Source: Metaphire vulgaris (lineage: Eukaryota; Annelida; Clitellata; Crassiclitellata; Megascolecidae). From it: DNA of 64,000 nt. Position 1 is the first letter of the stretch. Every line of letters starts with the position of its first letter. The stretch lies in contig CM030852.1 in NCBI GenBank assembly GCA_018105865.1, positions 8,568,034 to 8,632,033 on the forward strand, read 5' to 3'. The notes beneath the pieces are model-generated. The model had not been told where the DNA came from, did no database searches, and saw nothing but the letters and a program-made list of their open reading frames with translations. Below, piece after piece: positions 32,305 to 45,456 of the stretch. The position numbers and the translations under genes are program-made.

Positions 32305-33000
32305 TTATTATTATTACTAAGACAATTTTTATAGCGCTGTAACATGGTTAAGTACCAAAATCAAAAGCGCTTTGACAACGCTGACATGTCAATGGTGAAC
32401 AGAAGATGGCGATGTTGAAGTCCGCTCGGATGAAGAAAAACAAAACTCGCGGCCGAGAAATCCGGTGCGGTCGTAGGAAGCGGTCTTTCACTGGAGAACT
32501 GCAACCACCACGACGTTGTCAGCGCAGAACGGAAGATGTTGTTGGTCCGCGAGATTGGTAGAAGAATTTCCCGCAAGGAGACCGACGGCGATGGGCGGAC
32601 CCGAAGACGGACGCCCCAGCCAGTCAGAAGTATTCCCCGGCGGCGAAATCCAAGAGCGGTCTTCCGAGAGAAATGTTTCGTCGCCGATATCAGCGAATCC
32701 GACGAAGATTGATTCAACGAAGTCCGAAAAACATCCTTTCTCGGTCGCGCTGTACCACGCGGCAGCCATTAGCGGCTGACCTTGGGAAGCTTTATACGAA
32801 CGACGACCGATTCGAAACGCTCAGAACGACGTTAAAAAGCGAAGAACTGCAGAAGACCCTCGAAAAACCGACGAGTCGATGCAAAAGTCCGCTCGTAGAA
32901 CATCGGATAAAGCCAAAACGGCGACGAACTCCGAAGCGCACACAAACGTACTTGTACTTGCACTTGTACTACCCTATGTATTAATTATTTGATGGGGGAT
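32305..33000 (-). mobile_element. Non-coding LINE-tailed retroelement, minus strand
   Basis: Near full-length second copy of the 7300-8106 family: (TTA)n, gacaatttttatagcgctgt, aatcaaaagcgctttgacaa, cgctgacatgtcaatg, then the GC-rich body with cttccgcaag-type and tcggcgaatc-type words. Frames of about 100 codons exist on both strands but differ from those of the other copy. Confidence 0.7.
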
Positions 33001-33255
33001 GCAGGCGCAGTGCGCTGCTGGATCTAACTTTGGCGCCGCACGGGAAAGATATAATAGCCAGCTAAACAAAGGTTGCGCGTCGACCTGACTTCAATCAATC
33101 AATCAATCAGTCAGTCAGTCAGCCAATCAATCAGTCAGTCATTCAGCCAGTTATACAATCAATCAGCCAGTTATACAATCAATCAGCCAGTCAGTCAATC
33201 AATCAATCAATCAATCAATCAGCCAGTCAATCAATCAACCAACCAATCAACCAAT

Positions 33256-33291
<36 letters not shown>

Positions 33292-33365
33292 TAGTAAATC
33301 AATAAACTTTTATGGCGCCACCAACATAATGCCCAGGGCACCTACCGATGGCGCCGCAAATCAAA
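33001..33365. repeat. (CAAT/CAGT)n array between LINE tails
   Basis: 33090-33300 is a CAAT/CAGT/CAAC tetranucleotide array. On its right is an inverted LINE tail (tttatggcgccaccaacata, atgcccagggc). On its left, ctggatctaactttggcgcc may be another tail. The array probably grew from the 3' tail of the right-hand element. Confidence 0.7.
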
Positions 33366-33767
33366 ATAGTATAAGATCTTGACCTGCGCAAATCAAAATA
33401 GTATAAGATCCACGTTAAGGAGGAAAGATCAGTCAGAACGGGAGAGCAATCTAATGAGGAAAAGTCAAGTCAAACAGGTTTATTTAAGACCGGTTCTGAA
33501 AGATGATAGTGTTATATTTATACGAAGTCAATTTATTTATCTATTTATTTTCGTTTATTCCATAAGTGTTCTGTCGTGTGCTTTGTCTTACTAAATCGAA
33601 AGATTGGACGAAACACTGCGCAGGTATTCCAATAACGGCCTGGTTCCATGTGGTGGAATAAGAGCTCGTAAGCGACGGTCGCATTGAACGTACTTGTTTT
33701 TACTCGCCTCCGCATGATGCTCGCCGTTATTATAACGCGCAATTCTTTGTTCAACATCGCGCGATTA

Positions 33768-33885
33768 CGTCGGCGCTATTTTGTCGGGGTTTTTGGAATT
33801 ATTTTGTCGGCGCTGTTTAGTCGGCGCTGTTTTGTCGGCGCGATTTTGTCGGCGCTATTTTGTCTTGCGCTATTTTGACTGGACA
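33768..33885 (+). repeat. Tandem GTCGGCGCTATTTT repeat
   Basis: Six to seven imperfect copies of a 14-18-base unit, gtcggcgctattttgtcggc and variants. Confidence 0.85.
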
Positions 33886-34140
33886 CCCACCACAAGACAG
33901 ATCAATGGGATTTGAGAGATTCTCATTTATTATCACTAATTGACGAACGTTTATTCAATTAGAACAATGCACCAAGATATTTCCGAAAAAGACGAGAAGC
34001 AACCTCTTCAAAATTGCCTTGATTTGGAGGTTCTTCTGACAAACGACAACAAAATATGTGACGGGATTGGAATTATTTGAGGAAATTCGAAGATGCAGAG
34101 GCCTCCGAAATAGCTATCTTTTTTGTTATTGTCAACTTTA

Positions 34141-34213
34141 GCCCGGTTAGCTCAGTCGGTAGAGCATGAGACTCTTAATCTCAGGGTCGTGGGTTTGAGC
34201 CCCACATTGGGCG
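34141..34213 (+). tRNA. tRNA-Lys(CTT) or the head of a SINE
   Basis: A 73-base cloverleaf. The acceptor stem GCCCGGT/ATTGGGC has seven pairs including two G-T. The D arm is GCTC/GAGC, the anticodon stem TGAGA/TCTCA with loop CTCTTAA (anticodon CTT), and the T arm GTGGG/CCCAC with loop TTTGAGC, where the usual TTCGAGC has one change weakening the B box. No oligo-T terminator follows directly. The next 60 bases resemble a LINE 3' end (61645-61695), so this may be a tRNA-Lys-derived SINE rather than an active gene. Confidence 0.75.
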
Positions 34214-34290
34214 AATAGTTCTAGTGGCTTTCACACAGGCAGTAATGCCTCCTAAGTCACTTTAAATCACGCTAAGTTTAAGTTTTATTT
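34214..34290 (+). repeat. LINE-like tail after the tRNA-Lys
   Basis: agtggctttcacacaggcag and cactttaaatcacg align with agtggttctcacacagggca and cactttaaaccttg at 61650-61695, downstream of the CR1-like LINE ORF. Together with the tRNA this gives a 150-base unit of SINE form. Confidence 0.5.
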
Positions 34291-35239
34291 TGAATTCTTT
34301 GTGATGATTGCAGTTGAAATACAATTATTTGTTGTGGACAAAAGTATCGGATTGGTATTGGTATTGACGATAGCTTTTAGCAGTGTTGTTAACAATCCTG
34401 ATCTTCAGTATATCAGTCGTGCAAGGAATCACGGTCCAAGAACTGAGCTTTGTGGAACGTCGCTCAACACAGAGGTGAATGATTTAACTTGTCTACATAT
34501 GAAACAAATTTTCTGCTGGATTAAGTATTATTGCTGATTACACCCAAATGCACTGTAGAAGGTGCTGATTCTAGATATGAACTAAAACTATTCAATGGAT
34601 CAAATTTCTTCATAAATAAGAACTACTTTTTAGCGACATCGGTTTTCGGTCTCATCGCGCCGCCGGTGCTAGGCGGTCCGACTCGGTTTTCCGATCGCCT
34701 TCCGCCGCCGACCCTGCCTGATTGACGGCGTTTCTTTCACTTTCCGATTCACAGCCATCAAACGATGTGTCCGTGGCTGACGGGCAGGATGCATACTGAA
34801 GATGACTGATCCTCAACACAGGGTCCCGATTCTTCTCGTCTCAGGTCTTCGCTTCCGTCCTGGCGCAGGCCTCTTCCGAGAGGCACTGTAACTGGCTTCT
34901 CTTATCGCTGGTCACCGCTTAGTCTCCGCGCCTTATGCGATTTTTGTACATGTTTTGGTCACCGCTACAACTTTGAACCACGCCTACTTATTCTCGGTAA
35001 ATGCGGCTGTCTTCCGCTCCCTTAAGACAGGCGGCTATGACTATCCGCTGTTGCGGCTTCTTAGCACGCTTGGTTTCTTCTGCTCTCACTCCTAGACAGG
35101 CAGCGACGTTTTTTTCTCCTCAGCGTCTTCTATCGCGCTTGATTTCCAAATTATTTCTTTCTTTTAACCAGTCCTCCCTTAAAACATCAGTTACTGAACT
35201 CGAATCGGGTTTTTCGTTGATTGCATAGTGGATGTCAGC
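34291..35239. other. Intronic, no firm feature
   Basis: A word near 34555 (ggtgctgattctagatatga) matches subterminal repeats of the MADYCW element. GC-rich, pyrimidine-rich sequence at 34650-35200 opens frames that I cannot assign. Confidence 0.4.
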
Positions 35240-36240
35240 TAATCTCTTTGCTCTCAATCCTTCCAAAACAAAATCTCTTTCAATTGGACTACCACAACAA
35301 TTAAAAAATTGAAAATCCCACACTGAGTTTAGCACAAAACACAATAACAACCCCTGTTCCAATTGCAGACAATCTTGGATTTACTTTTGACTCTTCCCTA
35401 AATTTTGTAGCTCACATATCCCAACTATCGAAAACCTGTTATGCTCACATTCGAGATCTACGTCGCCATCGTCCCTACCTTGATATATAAACTGCTTCCA
35501 CTATTGCCACTTCAATAGTTCACTCTAAGTTAGACTACTGCAACTCACTGTTTCATAGTCTTCCAAAAGCTTCCATATGTAAACTCGATTCAATTACTCA
35601 CAAATCACTCAATCAATTCACTCGGTTCAAAATGCCTTACACGTACGTAGCTCGCGCAGTTACCAAATCACTTCAATTCTACCATATTACACTATTATTC
35701 AAGTCTCTGCACTGGCTGAAACTAGCAGAACACATTAAATATAAAGTAATATCGATGACTAATAATTCACTTCATACATCAAAACCAGTCTACCTACGAA
35801 ATCTGATAATCCCACAACCTCGATATACTCGTCCTGTCATGTAACTTTCCTTTGTCCTCTGAATCAATCATCTCTCAAAGTTTACAAATCGTGCTTTTTC
35901 ATATGCTGCACCAGAACTTTGGAACTCAAATCCACGATCCCTCCGCTATCTACACAATGGTCAAATAACAAATTCTGAGTTACAATTTTCTTCCCCTTTT
36001 GCAACATCTCCTCAAGTTTTTCTCTCTAAACTTAAATCATTTCTCTTCAAAAATCATTTCCTCCATAGCTGTAACGTTCCAACCACTGGCCTTTGGATTA
36101 AATGGCCCTGCTTGAATATCCCCCTTTGGCTATAGCCACTTCATTTTAAGATTAAGCGTCTAGGAATAAAGTGCTACTTCAAGGCTGCTTTTGAAAGTGC
36201 TATATAAATTATTGATATTTTACTTACTTACTTACTTAGT
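35240..36240 (+). mobile_element. CR1-like LINE 3' end with (TTAC)n tail
   Basis: Across several frames: NLGFTFDSSLNFVAHISQL-like, CYAHIRDLRRHRPYLD, ASTIATSIVHSKLDYCNSLF, LLFKSLHWLKLAEHIKYKVI, KPVYLRNLIIPQPRYTRPVM, then FTNRAFSYAAPELWNS-like and FLSKLKSFLFKNHF. The 3' end tgctatataaattattgata is followed by (TTAC)n at 36219-36238. Old, with many frameshifts. It is a different subfamily from the LRDKLHWLR copies. Confidence 0.8.
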
Positions 36241-36306
36241 GTCAGATCCAAGAATTTAATCAAAATTTGTTATTTGTAAAACTTAATGAAAGTCGATAAG
36301 ACTTAC

Positions 36307-36347
36307 TCTTCTTTCAAAATCTGCTCCAGTTGTTTCTTTTTTCTCAC
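36307..36347 (-). CDS. TRPM-like gene microexon (exon 3)
   Basis: 41 bases between TTGTGTTTTAG and donor GTAAGT (36306-36301). It starts in phase 0 after 50854-50634 and encodes VRKKKQLEQILKE plus GA, completed to Glu by the exon at 30224. Very short, but both splice sites are strong and both junctions are in phase. Confidence 0.6.
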
Positions 36348-36865
36348 CTAAAACACAATTGATAACACGATTTTACTTATAAAACAATAAATATTTAAGC
36401 TTTTCGACCTTGTAAGTAAATTCATAAAAAACAAGGATGACGAATTTTTTCTCACTTATTAAATTATACACTTTTAATCATATTACAAAATAAAAGTAAA
36501 TAAATTATTAATGCTAACTGCATTTTCATATCTTACAAAAGGATTAAACAAAAGTTTTGAGATTAAAGCATAAATCATGAAGAAATCACGAGCTTATCGC
36601 ATTTGTCATTAGTGATGTTGGCAGTTTACTACGGCATAGTGGACTGCTAATATCAGCAGCCTTTATTTTTTTCTGTCGTTTGAGATGAAAAGCTAATCTG
36701 TGAATGATTTTAAAACTGAACAGTTACTTATTCCTATTCTAGCAACATTTGTTTAGGTTCAATGGTATTTACCAGTGAGTAAAGAGATGTCATCATTTCC
36801 GATGATCCCATAAAATCATCATCATTTGTATTATTATTACTTGTATCACTTGTGGCTTGGAACGT

Positions 36866-36866
<1 letters not shown>
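36348..36866. other. Intronic, no feature seen
   Basis: AT-rich; nothing supported. Confidence 0.5.
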
Positions 36867-37740
<874 letters not shown>

Positions 37741-37744
37741 TCAT

Positions 37745-37792
37745 AAATAATAATAATAGGCCCTAATAATAATAATAATAATAATAATAATG

Positions 37793-37835
<43 letters not shown>
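37745..37835. repeat. (AAT)n/(ATT)n palindromic microsatellite
   Basis: AAT units run into ATT units at 37812, giving a perfect self-complementary arm pair of about 25 bases. Confidence 0.9.
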
Positions 37836-38758
37836 AGATGCTTAGAGATTTGAGTTCCGTAAATTTATATTTACGGGTTCCTTTTACGGTTTTACAGTAT
37901 ACGTTTATATAACGTAAATAGATGTGATTTTGCTAAAGGAAATTTGCACAACATCAAGCCAAGACAATATTACATGACGGATTATTTGTAGGCCTATAGC
38001 CTACAACTACCAATCATGCTGAATTTTCTAAGCTATTTTCTGCAGATGATAATCGCATGATATTTAAAATATAAGCAGAATTTTAGTAAAGCATTACCGT
38101 GATTACCTATTACTGCTGTAATAAGAAATATTTTTAGCGTTACGTAATTTTATATAAACCGTGGGTTGGAGGAGTTGACAGTGAAAATCTTTACAGTTCG
38201 CGTCGCGGAAAAACAAAAATCAGTAAACTTTATGAAATTGAATGCTATAAAAAACAGATTTCTCATATAAATCACCTATTTCTAGCAACTTTGTCGTAAA
38301 AATAAGCCACATTTTGTCAAATTTAAACAGATGAGCCTATGAAACCGATACCACCTTGTTCATTGTAAGAATTTTCACAGCCCCTGGTCCAAAATGCATA
38401 TTAAATTTGGCGTGGTCTTGTGGCGAACCGCGTTTTAAGTACTTTCCGGGGATGGCTGACGCCCGGCCGCTGCGCATGACGATATTTCTCAATTAAGGTG
38501 TGCGGGTGGTCGATTTAGCTGTTGGGCTAAAGTTTCACTAGCAGATGAATGATATCTTCACACACTCTCTCTGGACTTTACTTCTTCCGTGGAGCTCTAT
38601 AATAGCAATTCCCGGATACTACATAGGGTATTCTTTCAAGTACTACCTTCTTGACTTCCGGGTACTACCTCCACTTAGGCTATTTCATGTAGCCTGCTAC
38701 CTTTACCTCTGCTATGAAGAAATCAAAATCGCAACAGTCTTCTCGATTTCCTCTATAG
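37836..38758. other. Intronic; TACTACCT-type repeat at its right end
   Basis: 37836-38540 shows nothing. 38590-38758 contains tactacctt, gggtactacctcc and related words every 30-40 bases; they resume after the hAT element at 39575-39960, so the element split a degenerate minisatellite. Confidence 0.5.
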
Positions 38759-39572
38759 CAGCGTTGTCCAACCGTTATGCTATTGCGGGCCGCACAAAAA
38801 TTTCTAGACCCTTTGCGGGTCAAGAAAGTTGTAGCACTTAATATGGGATAATTATGATATATGTAGGCTATGCCATGTCATATAAAAATGTTATAAAATA
38901 AGACTATATAGTATATACGACTAGTATAAGCTTAACTGTTAACCAACAAATAAAAAACCACTACGGCGGTAACTGCTATTAACAGCTATATTGCTATAAT
39001 ATTACCCTTTCAATATAGTATTTCAGTTAAAATTAAGTAGTAAGTTAGTATTCTACCGACTTAGTGTCTTAGTTAGACTTACTAAGACTAGTGATAGTCA
39101 TTCGATTGCTTTTATTCAATTTCAATCTAATGATCCGTTCTATTCTATTGAATGAAGACTTTCTAATCTAGTGCGAGCACTGCGGAAAAAGTTTTTCTCT
39201 AACAATACCAGCAATGTCAATATCAATGCTTGTGACGCCAAGTCGGATACAAGAAACGAGAGTGTTATTACATTGGCAAACTGCTCAAAACGGCGTCAAA
39301 TTTTAACTGAGCGAGAACGAGACGCAGCGAAATGACAAATGTAAGTAAATTAGTAATAAGTAGCAAATAAGTAAATTTAATAACCGCCGTCACCTTTGAG
39401 GTGTGGATAAGTAGGCAATTTGGTAGCCTCCTAGTCCTAGTATAGTCCTATAAGATAACGGTGATAGCGGTCCTATAGCTAAAATTGTCATTTTCCCAAA
39501 CTCGGTGGCGGGCCGGATGAAAATGGCTTGCGGGCCGAATCCGGCCCGCGGGCCGCCAGTGGGACAACCCTG
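38759..39572. mobile_element. hAT-type element with GCGGGCCGC ends
   Basis: TIR CAGCGTTGTCCAACC against the inverse of CAGGGTTGTCCCACT. The duplication is CTCTATAG / CACTATAT (6 of 8). Both ends carry ttgcgggccgc/gcggcccgc words as in 54682-55868. The core is AT-rich and non-coding. Confidence 0.85.
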
Positions 39573-40895
39573 CACTATATCAGAGACTACTTCGTTCAGG
39601 CACTGTCTCGCTCTCTCTATCTTCATATACTACCTCTACCTTTTCTTAACTCAGGTACTATCTCACTGTCTTGGCCGATTCGAGCACCTCACAGTGGGCA
39701 ACTCTTCAGGTACTACCAAGGGATCTACCGGACCTTCTACCGGGATCTTTCCCTCCCTAACCGTGTCGCGATTTCTCTTTTGTGTGGCATACCCGCCCCT
39801 TGGGAACCGTTTTCGTGGTGGATTCAACTGTCAACACTTCCCTAGCGGAAATGCAGTACCAGCTCCAGTTAAGGACGGTGCATCCACCTATATGGTATTC
39901 CGAGTTTCACCTCAGTCTACCGGTCACTATCTACCTTAACCATTAGCGCCACCTAACGACTACTGGATAAACTACTTTTATACTTTAACTATTCTTTATT
40001 GTTGGACCTCAGTCGCACCTGTCTTATCTATTATAATAATTTCGTTACAGTCTGCAGTGTTATATCTCGAATATAAGACTTCATTTCAAATTTTAAAGTG
40101 CAGCGGCGCCACCTAGCGAAAATCAGTCCAGGAAAACACGCTCATAAAAAGTTTGAGCTGCTATGTTTGATTGCTGAAATTAATGACTGAAGGCTTTGAC
40201 ACATTGTACTGTATATATGAGTTTTCTTCCTTACAAAAACGTCATATGAGATTCCTATATCTACGCTGTTGACTGGGAAATGATGGAATTTGTCATCCCT
40301 CCCCTTCTGCAGGACATAAGTTCAGAAACCATTGCCCTTAGGCTTAATGTGAAAATAAGTTTGCATACTATCCATGTCATGCAGGAGAGGTAGAAAGAAA
40401 TAGAGCCTCTCAAAGCTGTTTCTACAGCAAAGATTACGGACATGAGTCACGCCATGGGGTTATAATTCAGATGAAAAAAATCAAGATCGCAACAGGATCT
40501 CCTCGACTTCCACTTCGAATACTGTAAATTAGTCTAACTCATTTCACGAATAATCAAAACTGTACAGATCTGTGTAATTTCTACAGAATGGTAAGAGAGA
40601 CGTTATTTACCTTCACTTGAAACGAGTGATTGGTCTTTTCCTCTACGTGTAGAGATATTATGCATACATCCGTTTTTTTGCCTGAAAAGTGAATTACAAC
40701 CACTTTAGAAAATGACAACAATCAACAAATAGCTCAAAATAATGAAACGTGTTATTCTTGATGAAACTGCAGAAAGCACTGATTTGAGTGCAGATATGCT
40801 ACACTTCATACGAACAAAGTTCGCCTTCTTTTGACAGTGCGGGCATTTTCTTTGGGTTTCGATGTAGCCAACGTGCTGGCCCTTCCATCATATCC
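39573..40895. other. Intronic, no gene seen
   Basis: The degenerate TACTACCT repeat continues to about 39960. The words agcgccaccta at 39946 and 40106 recur at 15960. The rest is AT-rich. Confidence 0.45.
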
Positions 40896-41925
40896 CAGAG
40901 ATGGACATGGGTTGGGATAACCCATGGGTTGGGTTGGGTTGGGTTGGGTTGGGTTGGATTGGGTTGGGTCATAAATTTAGGCAGTTGTGGTGGGTTGGGT
41001 TGGGTTGGGTTGCAAAACGCTGATTTGCACGTGGCACAGTGCACACATCATACATTGGTTATAAAAAAATGGTTATTGTTTTCCGCATTTTCATGTAACA
41101 AATTGCCGCCAAACTGTCGCTGGCAATACTGGCTTATGACGGATCTTAGTTAAGCGATTGGCGGGTGGGGGAGCCAGGAGCCCAGGACTGTCTTGAGCCC
41201 CTGGGTCTATTGATCCAAACACAGTTGTTCCTATATAATAAAGCATTAAAGGCATAAGTCTATCTCCTTTGATACATAAAACCCCCTCGCCGTTGTGGCC
41301 GTTGCTTTCTCGATATTGTGCAGCGTCATATGCCTATAGGTAAATGTTGATCCGCAGCCACAAGGTATTTGCATAAGACCGGTGGAAGTAAATAATTCAA
41401 GGCATTGAAATCGAGAGTCGAAATTGATGAAAGAAGGAAGTAACTTTCTTTGAACCATCCACTGTAAATCCATCTTAAATTCTTAATCCCCTTATTGACT
41501 CCAATAACATTTATGAGCTACTGCGTGGGAGTGCGTGCGAACTTGCTAAGCAAATGCTATAATGGCTCTAGGGTTCCTTATACGTTAGTCTTTCAACATT
41601 TGAAGCTGAATTTTAGAGAGTATAAGTACAAATTATAACACGGACGTCTACCTTCCTTTGCACGCCAATGATAATTATAATGGCGGAAAACATAGGCCCT
41701 ACAGCGACATATGAGAGGTAATTTTTTAAAATGATTTGTATGTAGTAATTGACAAATTGTTGCTTAGCAATAAATTTGCTGAATATGTTTACCTGAAGCT
41801 TGGGTGGGTTGGATTGGGTTGGGTGAATACTTGCAATTGCCGGCATGGGTTGGGTTGGGTTGGGTTCGAGATTTGATGGGTCGGGTTGGGTTGGGTTCTA
41901 AAAAATGGACCCATGTCCATCTCTG
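40896..41925. mobile_element. hAT-type element with subterminal (GGGTT)n arrays
   Basis: TIR CAGAGATGGACATGGGTT and its inverse. The target duplication is TCATATCC at 40888-40895 and 41926-41933, perfect. Immediately inside each end are arrays of GGGTT (40918-41012 and 41800-41896). The 800-base core is non-coding. Same family as 60256-61504. Confidence 0.96.
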
Positions 41926-42937
41926 TCATATCCTGCACTCGCTTGTCAAGGATTGGCGTTTTCCAAAATGGTCGTCTATTTGAAGTTGTTCAGAGTATGT
42001 CTTGTTATATGCAATCTCTATATCTCTCTTCAAACCAAGAATATACATTTGAAGAGGCTGATGTGAAGATGATTACAGTATGAGTATGGATAGCAGGAAT
42101 TCTGCATTGAAACAGCAAAAAAGTAAATAAATAGTGCCACCACCACTTTTTGGAAAGAAAGCTTATCCGATAACAATCACTATTTTTGTCCATACAGTCG
42201 GTGTGCCATGCAGCAGTTTTATTGCATAAGGCTGGTCGATTTCTGACTCTGCAATGCCGGACAACCTTTAAAATAACGTGGCAAATTTTATTCGAAATCT
42301 TGCACTTATCAAGTTTGCATCTATGATATATGCAAGTGCGCCTCTTAAACTCTTAAACATGTCCATGTATAATATTCAATAACTTAACAGTGCTCTAGGA
42401 AATATTTTTGACATGAAATTCAGACTTTGTTGATATTTAAATTTTTAAAACTATTTACTTATTTCATATTCTCATTCCTAGCCTAGTTGTCTAAATAACG
42501 GGATATTTCTATCCCTTCAGGCAAACTTTTTCTATTCTTACATTTACAACATCCTTCCGGAATTGTGGAATAAATCACAAAATTAATTTTGGATTTTAAA
42601 GCACTTGTATAGAATAAAATATTTATGAACTTCAGCTTAAGCCTTTTTAAAAACTCAGTTACGTAATCAAATGTGTGACAATGCATAGGCCTATATAGCC
42701 TACATATATCTATTAATTAGCACTGAAAGAGTCAAGACAAATGGAAGTATTATGTTGTATAACTGATGAACTGATGAATAAACGAGTATCAATTTCAATT
42801 TCTGCAATAGGCCTAAAACAGTTTAATGTTTGAACAAAACAGTTTAGTAATCAAAATGCCCTGTCTTTGTATTAACTGCTAAGGACTGTTTACACATTTT
42901 AGTTAACAGTGATTACATAATGTTGGAACATCTTGCT

Positions 42938-43089
42938 TCATGCTTTCCTGACAGCAAACGCATCAATGAGTTCATCGAAATCAATAAATCTCAGTTTTTC
43001 ATTCTTTATACAGAGAATACCCAGGCTAGACAGTCGCTCTTGTGACATTGTTGAACGAAGGTCACTTTTGATCCTTCTAAGCCTACAAA
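42938..43089 (-). pseudogene. hAT transposase C-terminal fragment
   Basis: On the minus strand, RRIKSDLRSTMSQERLSSLG followed by ILCIKNEKLRFIDFDELIDA, FAVRKA and a stop is the dimerisation (hATC) tail of animal hAT transposases, where the preceding residues are normally CER-FSAL. Upstream a stop breaks the frame. It is the only recognisable hATC tail here. Confidence 0.75.
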
Positions 43090-43670
43090 ATCATCTCTCG
43101 CCAGATCAGTTAATGGCCACTAAACACAGATACAATCTCAAAATTGTTTCCTCTTTTGGGAAACAACCTGAATTATCTCCTGTTTTATTATCTGGTACAT
43201 GTCTTGGTGGTTGAAATTTTCCTTTTCTGCATGAGCCTGTTTGATAATACAAGTGGAAAGTCTAGAGTTCATCAACAAGATTGAGATCACCATCACTTGG
43301 ATATTCTTGTTTCTACTCGCCATTTTCAATTCTACGAATTATGAAACCCGTACCAAGGAGATTATAATGACGAGGTTGTATGCAAATAACTCAATCGTAT
43401 GGCAAAAATAATTATCGTAAATTTTAATTTTCCCCCAAGAAAAGGGGACCTCCAGGCTACGGGGCCCTGTGCTAGAACACACCTTAGCACAATGGTAAAT
43501 GCGGCACTGGTCACTCAAAACAGCCATATCTAATATAATGTAATCAACAACTTCTATAGTATATTGTCACTTCATAATGCATAGAAATATCAGCCGATTG
43601 CATATAAACGCCAATCGTACAAGTTCCAAGTCAAATCCAGGAATATTTGCCGGGACATTCAAATGACAGT

Positions 43671-43934
43671 CTATAGTAGATGATGCAGGTCAAAAAGATA
43701 AGATATTGGCTTTGTTCTATAATTTGATATAGAATTAGCTGTATTTTCTAGGCGCACATGCCCAGGTAACGAGTTCCAGAGTTTCAGGAAGGTTACGGAG
43801 AAAGCACGAGTAGGTCTACCAACTGTTCGACCATGAGGGAGTGAAAAAGTTATTTCAGTTGGGGATCGAATCGAGTAGCCAATTTGTCTCTTTGCACAGA
43901 GTTTCGATGAGCGGTGGCTGACCGTAGCTCTCAA
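43671..43934 (-). mobile_element. CR1-like LINE C-terminus, minus strand
   Basis: RTVGRPTRAFSVTFLKLWNS and LPGHVRLENTANSISNYRTK match the AF-V-APRLWNSLP end of CR1-type ORF2. Upstream, 43861-44060 contains a partial tandem duplication of tcgaNtcgagtaNNNNNtttgtc and agtttcgatNagNggtggct. Confidence 0.65.
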
Positions 43935-44360
43935 GTTCTACATGCCAAGTAGGTTGAAGAGGCAGATTTTGAAGTGTATTCTCTCCTTAAAGGGAAGCCG
44001 CTGGAGACTCTTACGAACTTGGGTTCGAATCGAGTATTTGTCTGTTTGCATAAAGTTTCGATAAGTGGTGGCTGAGTAGCTCACAATAAAGAGTTCTTCA
44101 TATCAATTCGTAGGTATATTCAGACATCCGTCGCCATTCTACTCGTACGTGCATTCGTTCTGTCTCGGATAGACTATTGATTGCAATAGCGTCCTTCTCG
44201 GCCTGCCAGATATCCAGTTGAATCGCTCACAATCCGTCCTGAATGTTTCAGTTCGCCTGATCTTCGGCTGTCGTTGGAACGACCACGTGGCACCTCCTCT
44301 CCGTGACAAACTTCATTGGCTTCGAATTCCCGAACGCATCATCATCAAGCGATGCTTCAT

Positions 44361-44700
44361 CATCATCATCGTCGTCAAACATCACCATCATCATCATCAT
44401 CATCATTTCTAGGCGCATAATTAAACCTAATGCGCCTCGGCTTCTGTACTAAACAAATATGTTATCAGAGATGCGAGAAAAGATTCGATGGAAAGTGTTT
44501 CGTCTCTAAGATATGGCGGTAACGAGTTCCAGGGTACTGGGCCATTTACTCGAAAGGAACGATCACCGATTTTAGTTCTTGTGCGAGGAACTGATAGTAT
44601 TCGCGTCGATAGAGACCTCGTGCTGATCGATCGGTTTCTGCCAATGTCACTTAGTAGCTTGCAGTCCCTCATAAGGTTTGTTCACTTATCGAGCATTGAA
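44361..44700 (-). mobile_element. CR1-like LINE 3' end, minus, with (ATC)n tail
   Basis: On the minus strand: RNRSISTRSLSTRILSVPRT, KIGDRSFRVNGPVPWNSLPP and SIESFLASLITYLFSTEA, ending with a stop. The tail is (GAT)n, seen as (ATC)n on the plus strand at 44360-44407. Inserted into the plus-strand LINE after its RIIIKRC codons. Confidence 0.8.
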
Positions 44701-44896
44701 CGATCCTCTCTGTCCGGATTACATCGCTTCGCTTGTCTCGAGAACCACTACGAAAGATTGTCGTATTTAACTTCGCTCACGGAGCTACGACCAGTTAATT
44801 GTTCAACCTCCAGCCAAGACCGCTAAGTTTGGAGACAGATCGGCTTCACGCGGTAATCCGATTTCATGGAATTCGCTGCCTGTTAATGTCACGAAA

Positions 44897-45456
44897 ACTC
44901 ACGTTTAGGAAAAGGCAGAGATGTAATGAGGAGATTAAAAACTGTCTGGAAAAGCAACAACATCAGCATTAAAAACAAAGGAAGATTAATGGAATGTATG
45001 GCATGGAGTGTAGCAACTTATGGATGTGAAAGCTGGACCATCAAAAAGAAAATAAGACAAAGACTAGATGCCTTCGAAATGTTTTCTCTCAGAACAATGC
45101 AAAGAATATCATGGATAGAAAAACAAACAAACGAAGAAGTCATGAAAAGAGCCAATACCAAACGAAAGTTCTTTCGCATCTGCCAAAGACTCAAAATGTC
45201 TTATTTTGGTCACATACAAAGAAACACTAAAGATAATCTACAACAAACAATTCAACAAGGTATCATGCCAGGAAAAAGACATAGAGGTCGGCCGAACAGA
45301 AGATGGGTGGACTATATAGAAGAATGGACTGGAATGGCTATAACAACAGCAACAAAAGCATCAACAGAAAGAACTACCTGGAAATGCCTGATTCATGACG
45401 TCACCTTATCTTCAACTACTGAAGGAAAGAGGAAATGATAATGATGATGATGATGA
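44897..45456 (+). mobile_element. RTE-like LINE 3' end with 13-base duplication
   Basis: The duplication taatgtcacgaaa is at 44884-44896 and 45457-45469. It encodes RRLKTVWKSNNISIKNKGRL, MAWSVATYGCESWTIKKKIR, QRISWIEKQTNEEVMKRANT and KRHRGRPNRRWVDYIEEWTG, with an intact stop at 45438 and a (GATGAT)n tail. Same family type as 18255-18945. Confidence 0.93.

Noticed and set aside
40918..41012. Telomere-like GGGTT arrays
   Set aside because: They sit just inside hAT TIRs with target duplications, so they are part of the element and not a chromosome end.
42780..43470. Complete hAT transposon around the hATC fragment
   Set aside because: No paired TIR or 8-base duplication could be found around the coding scrap.
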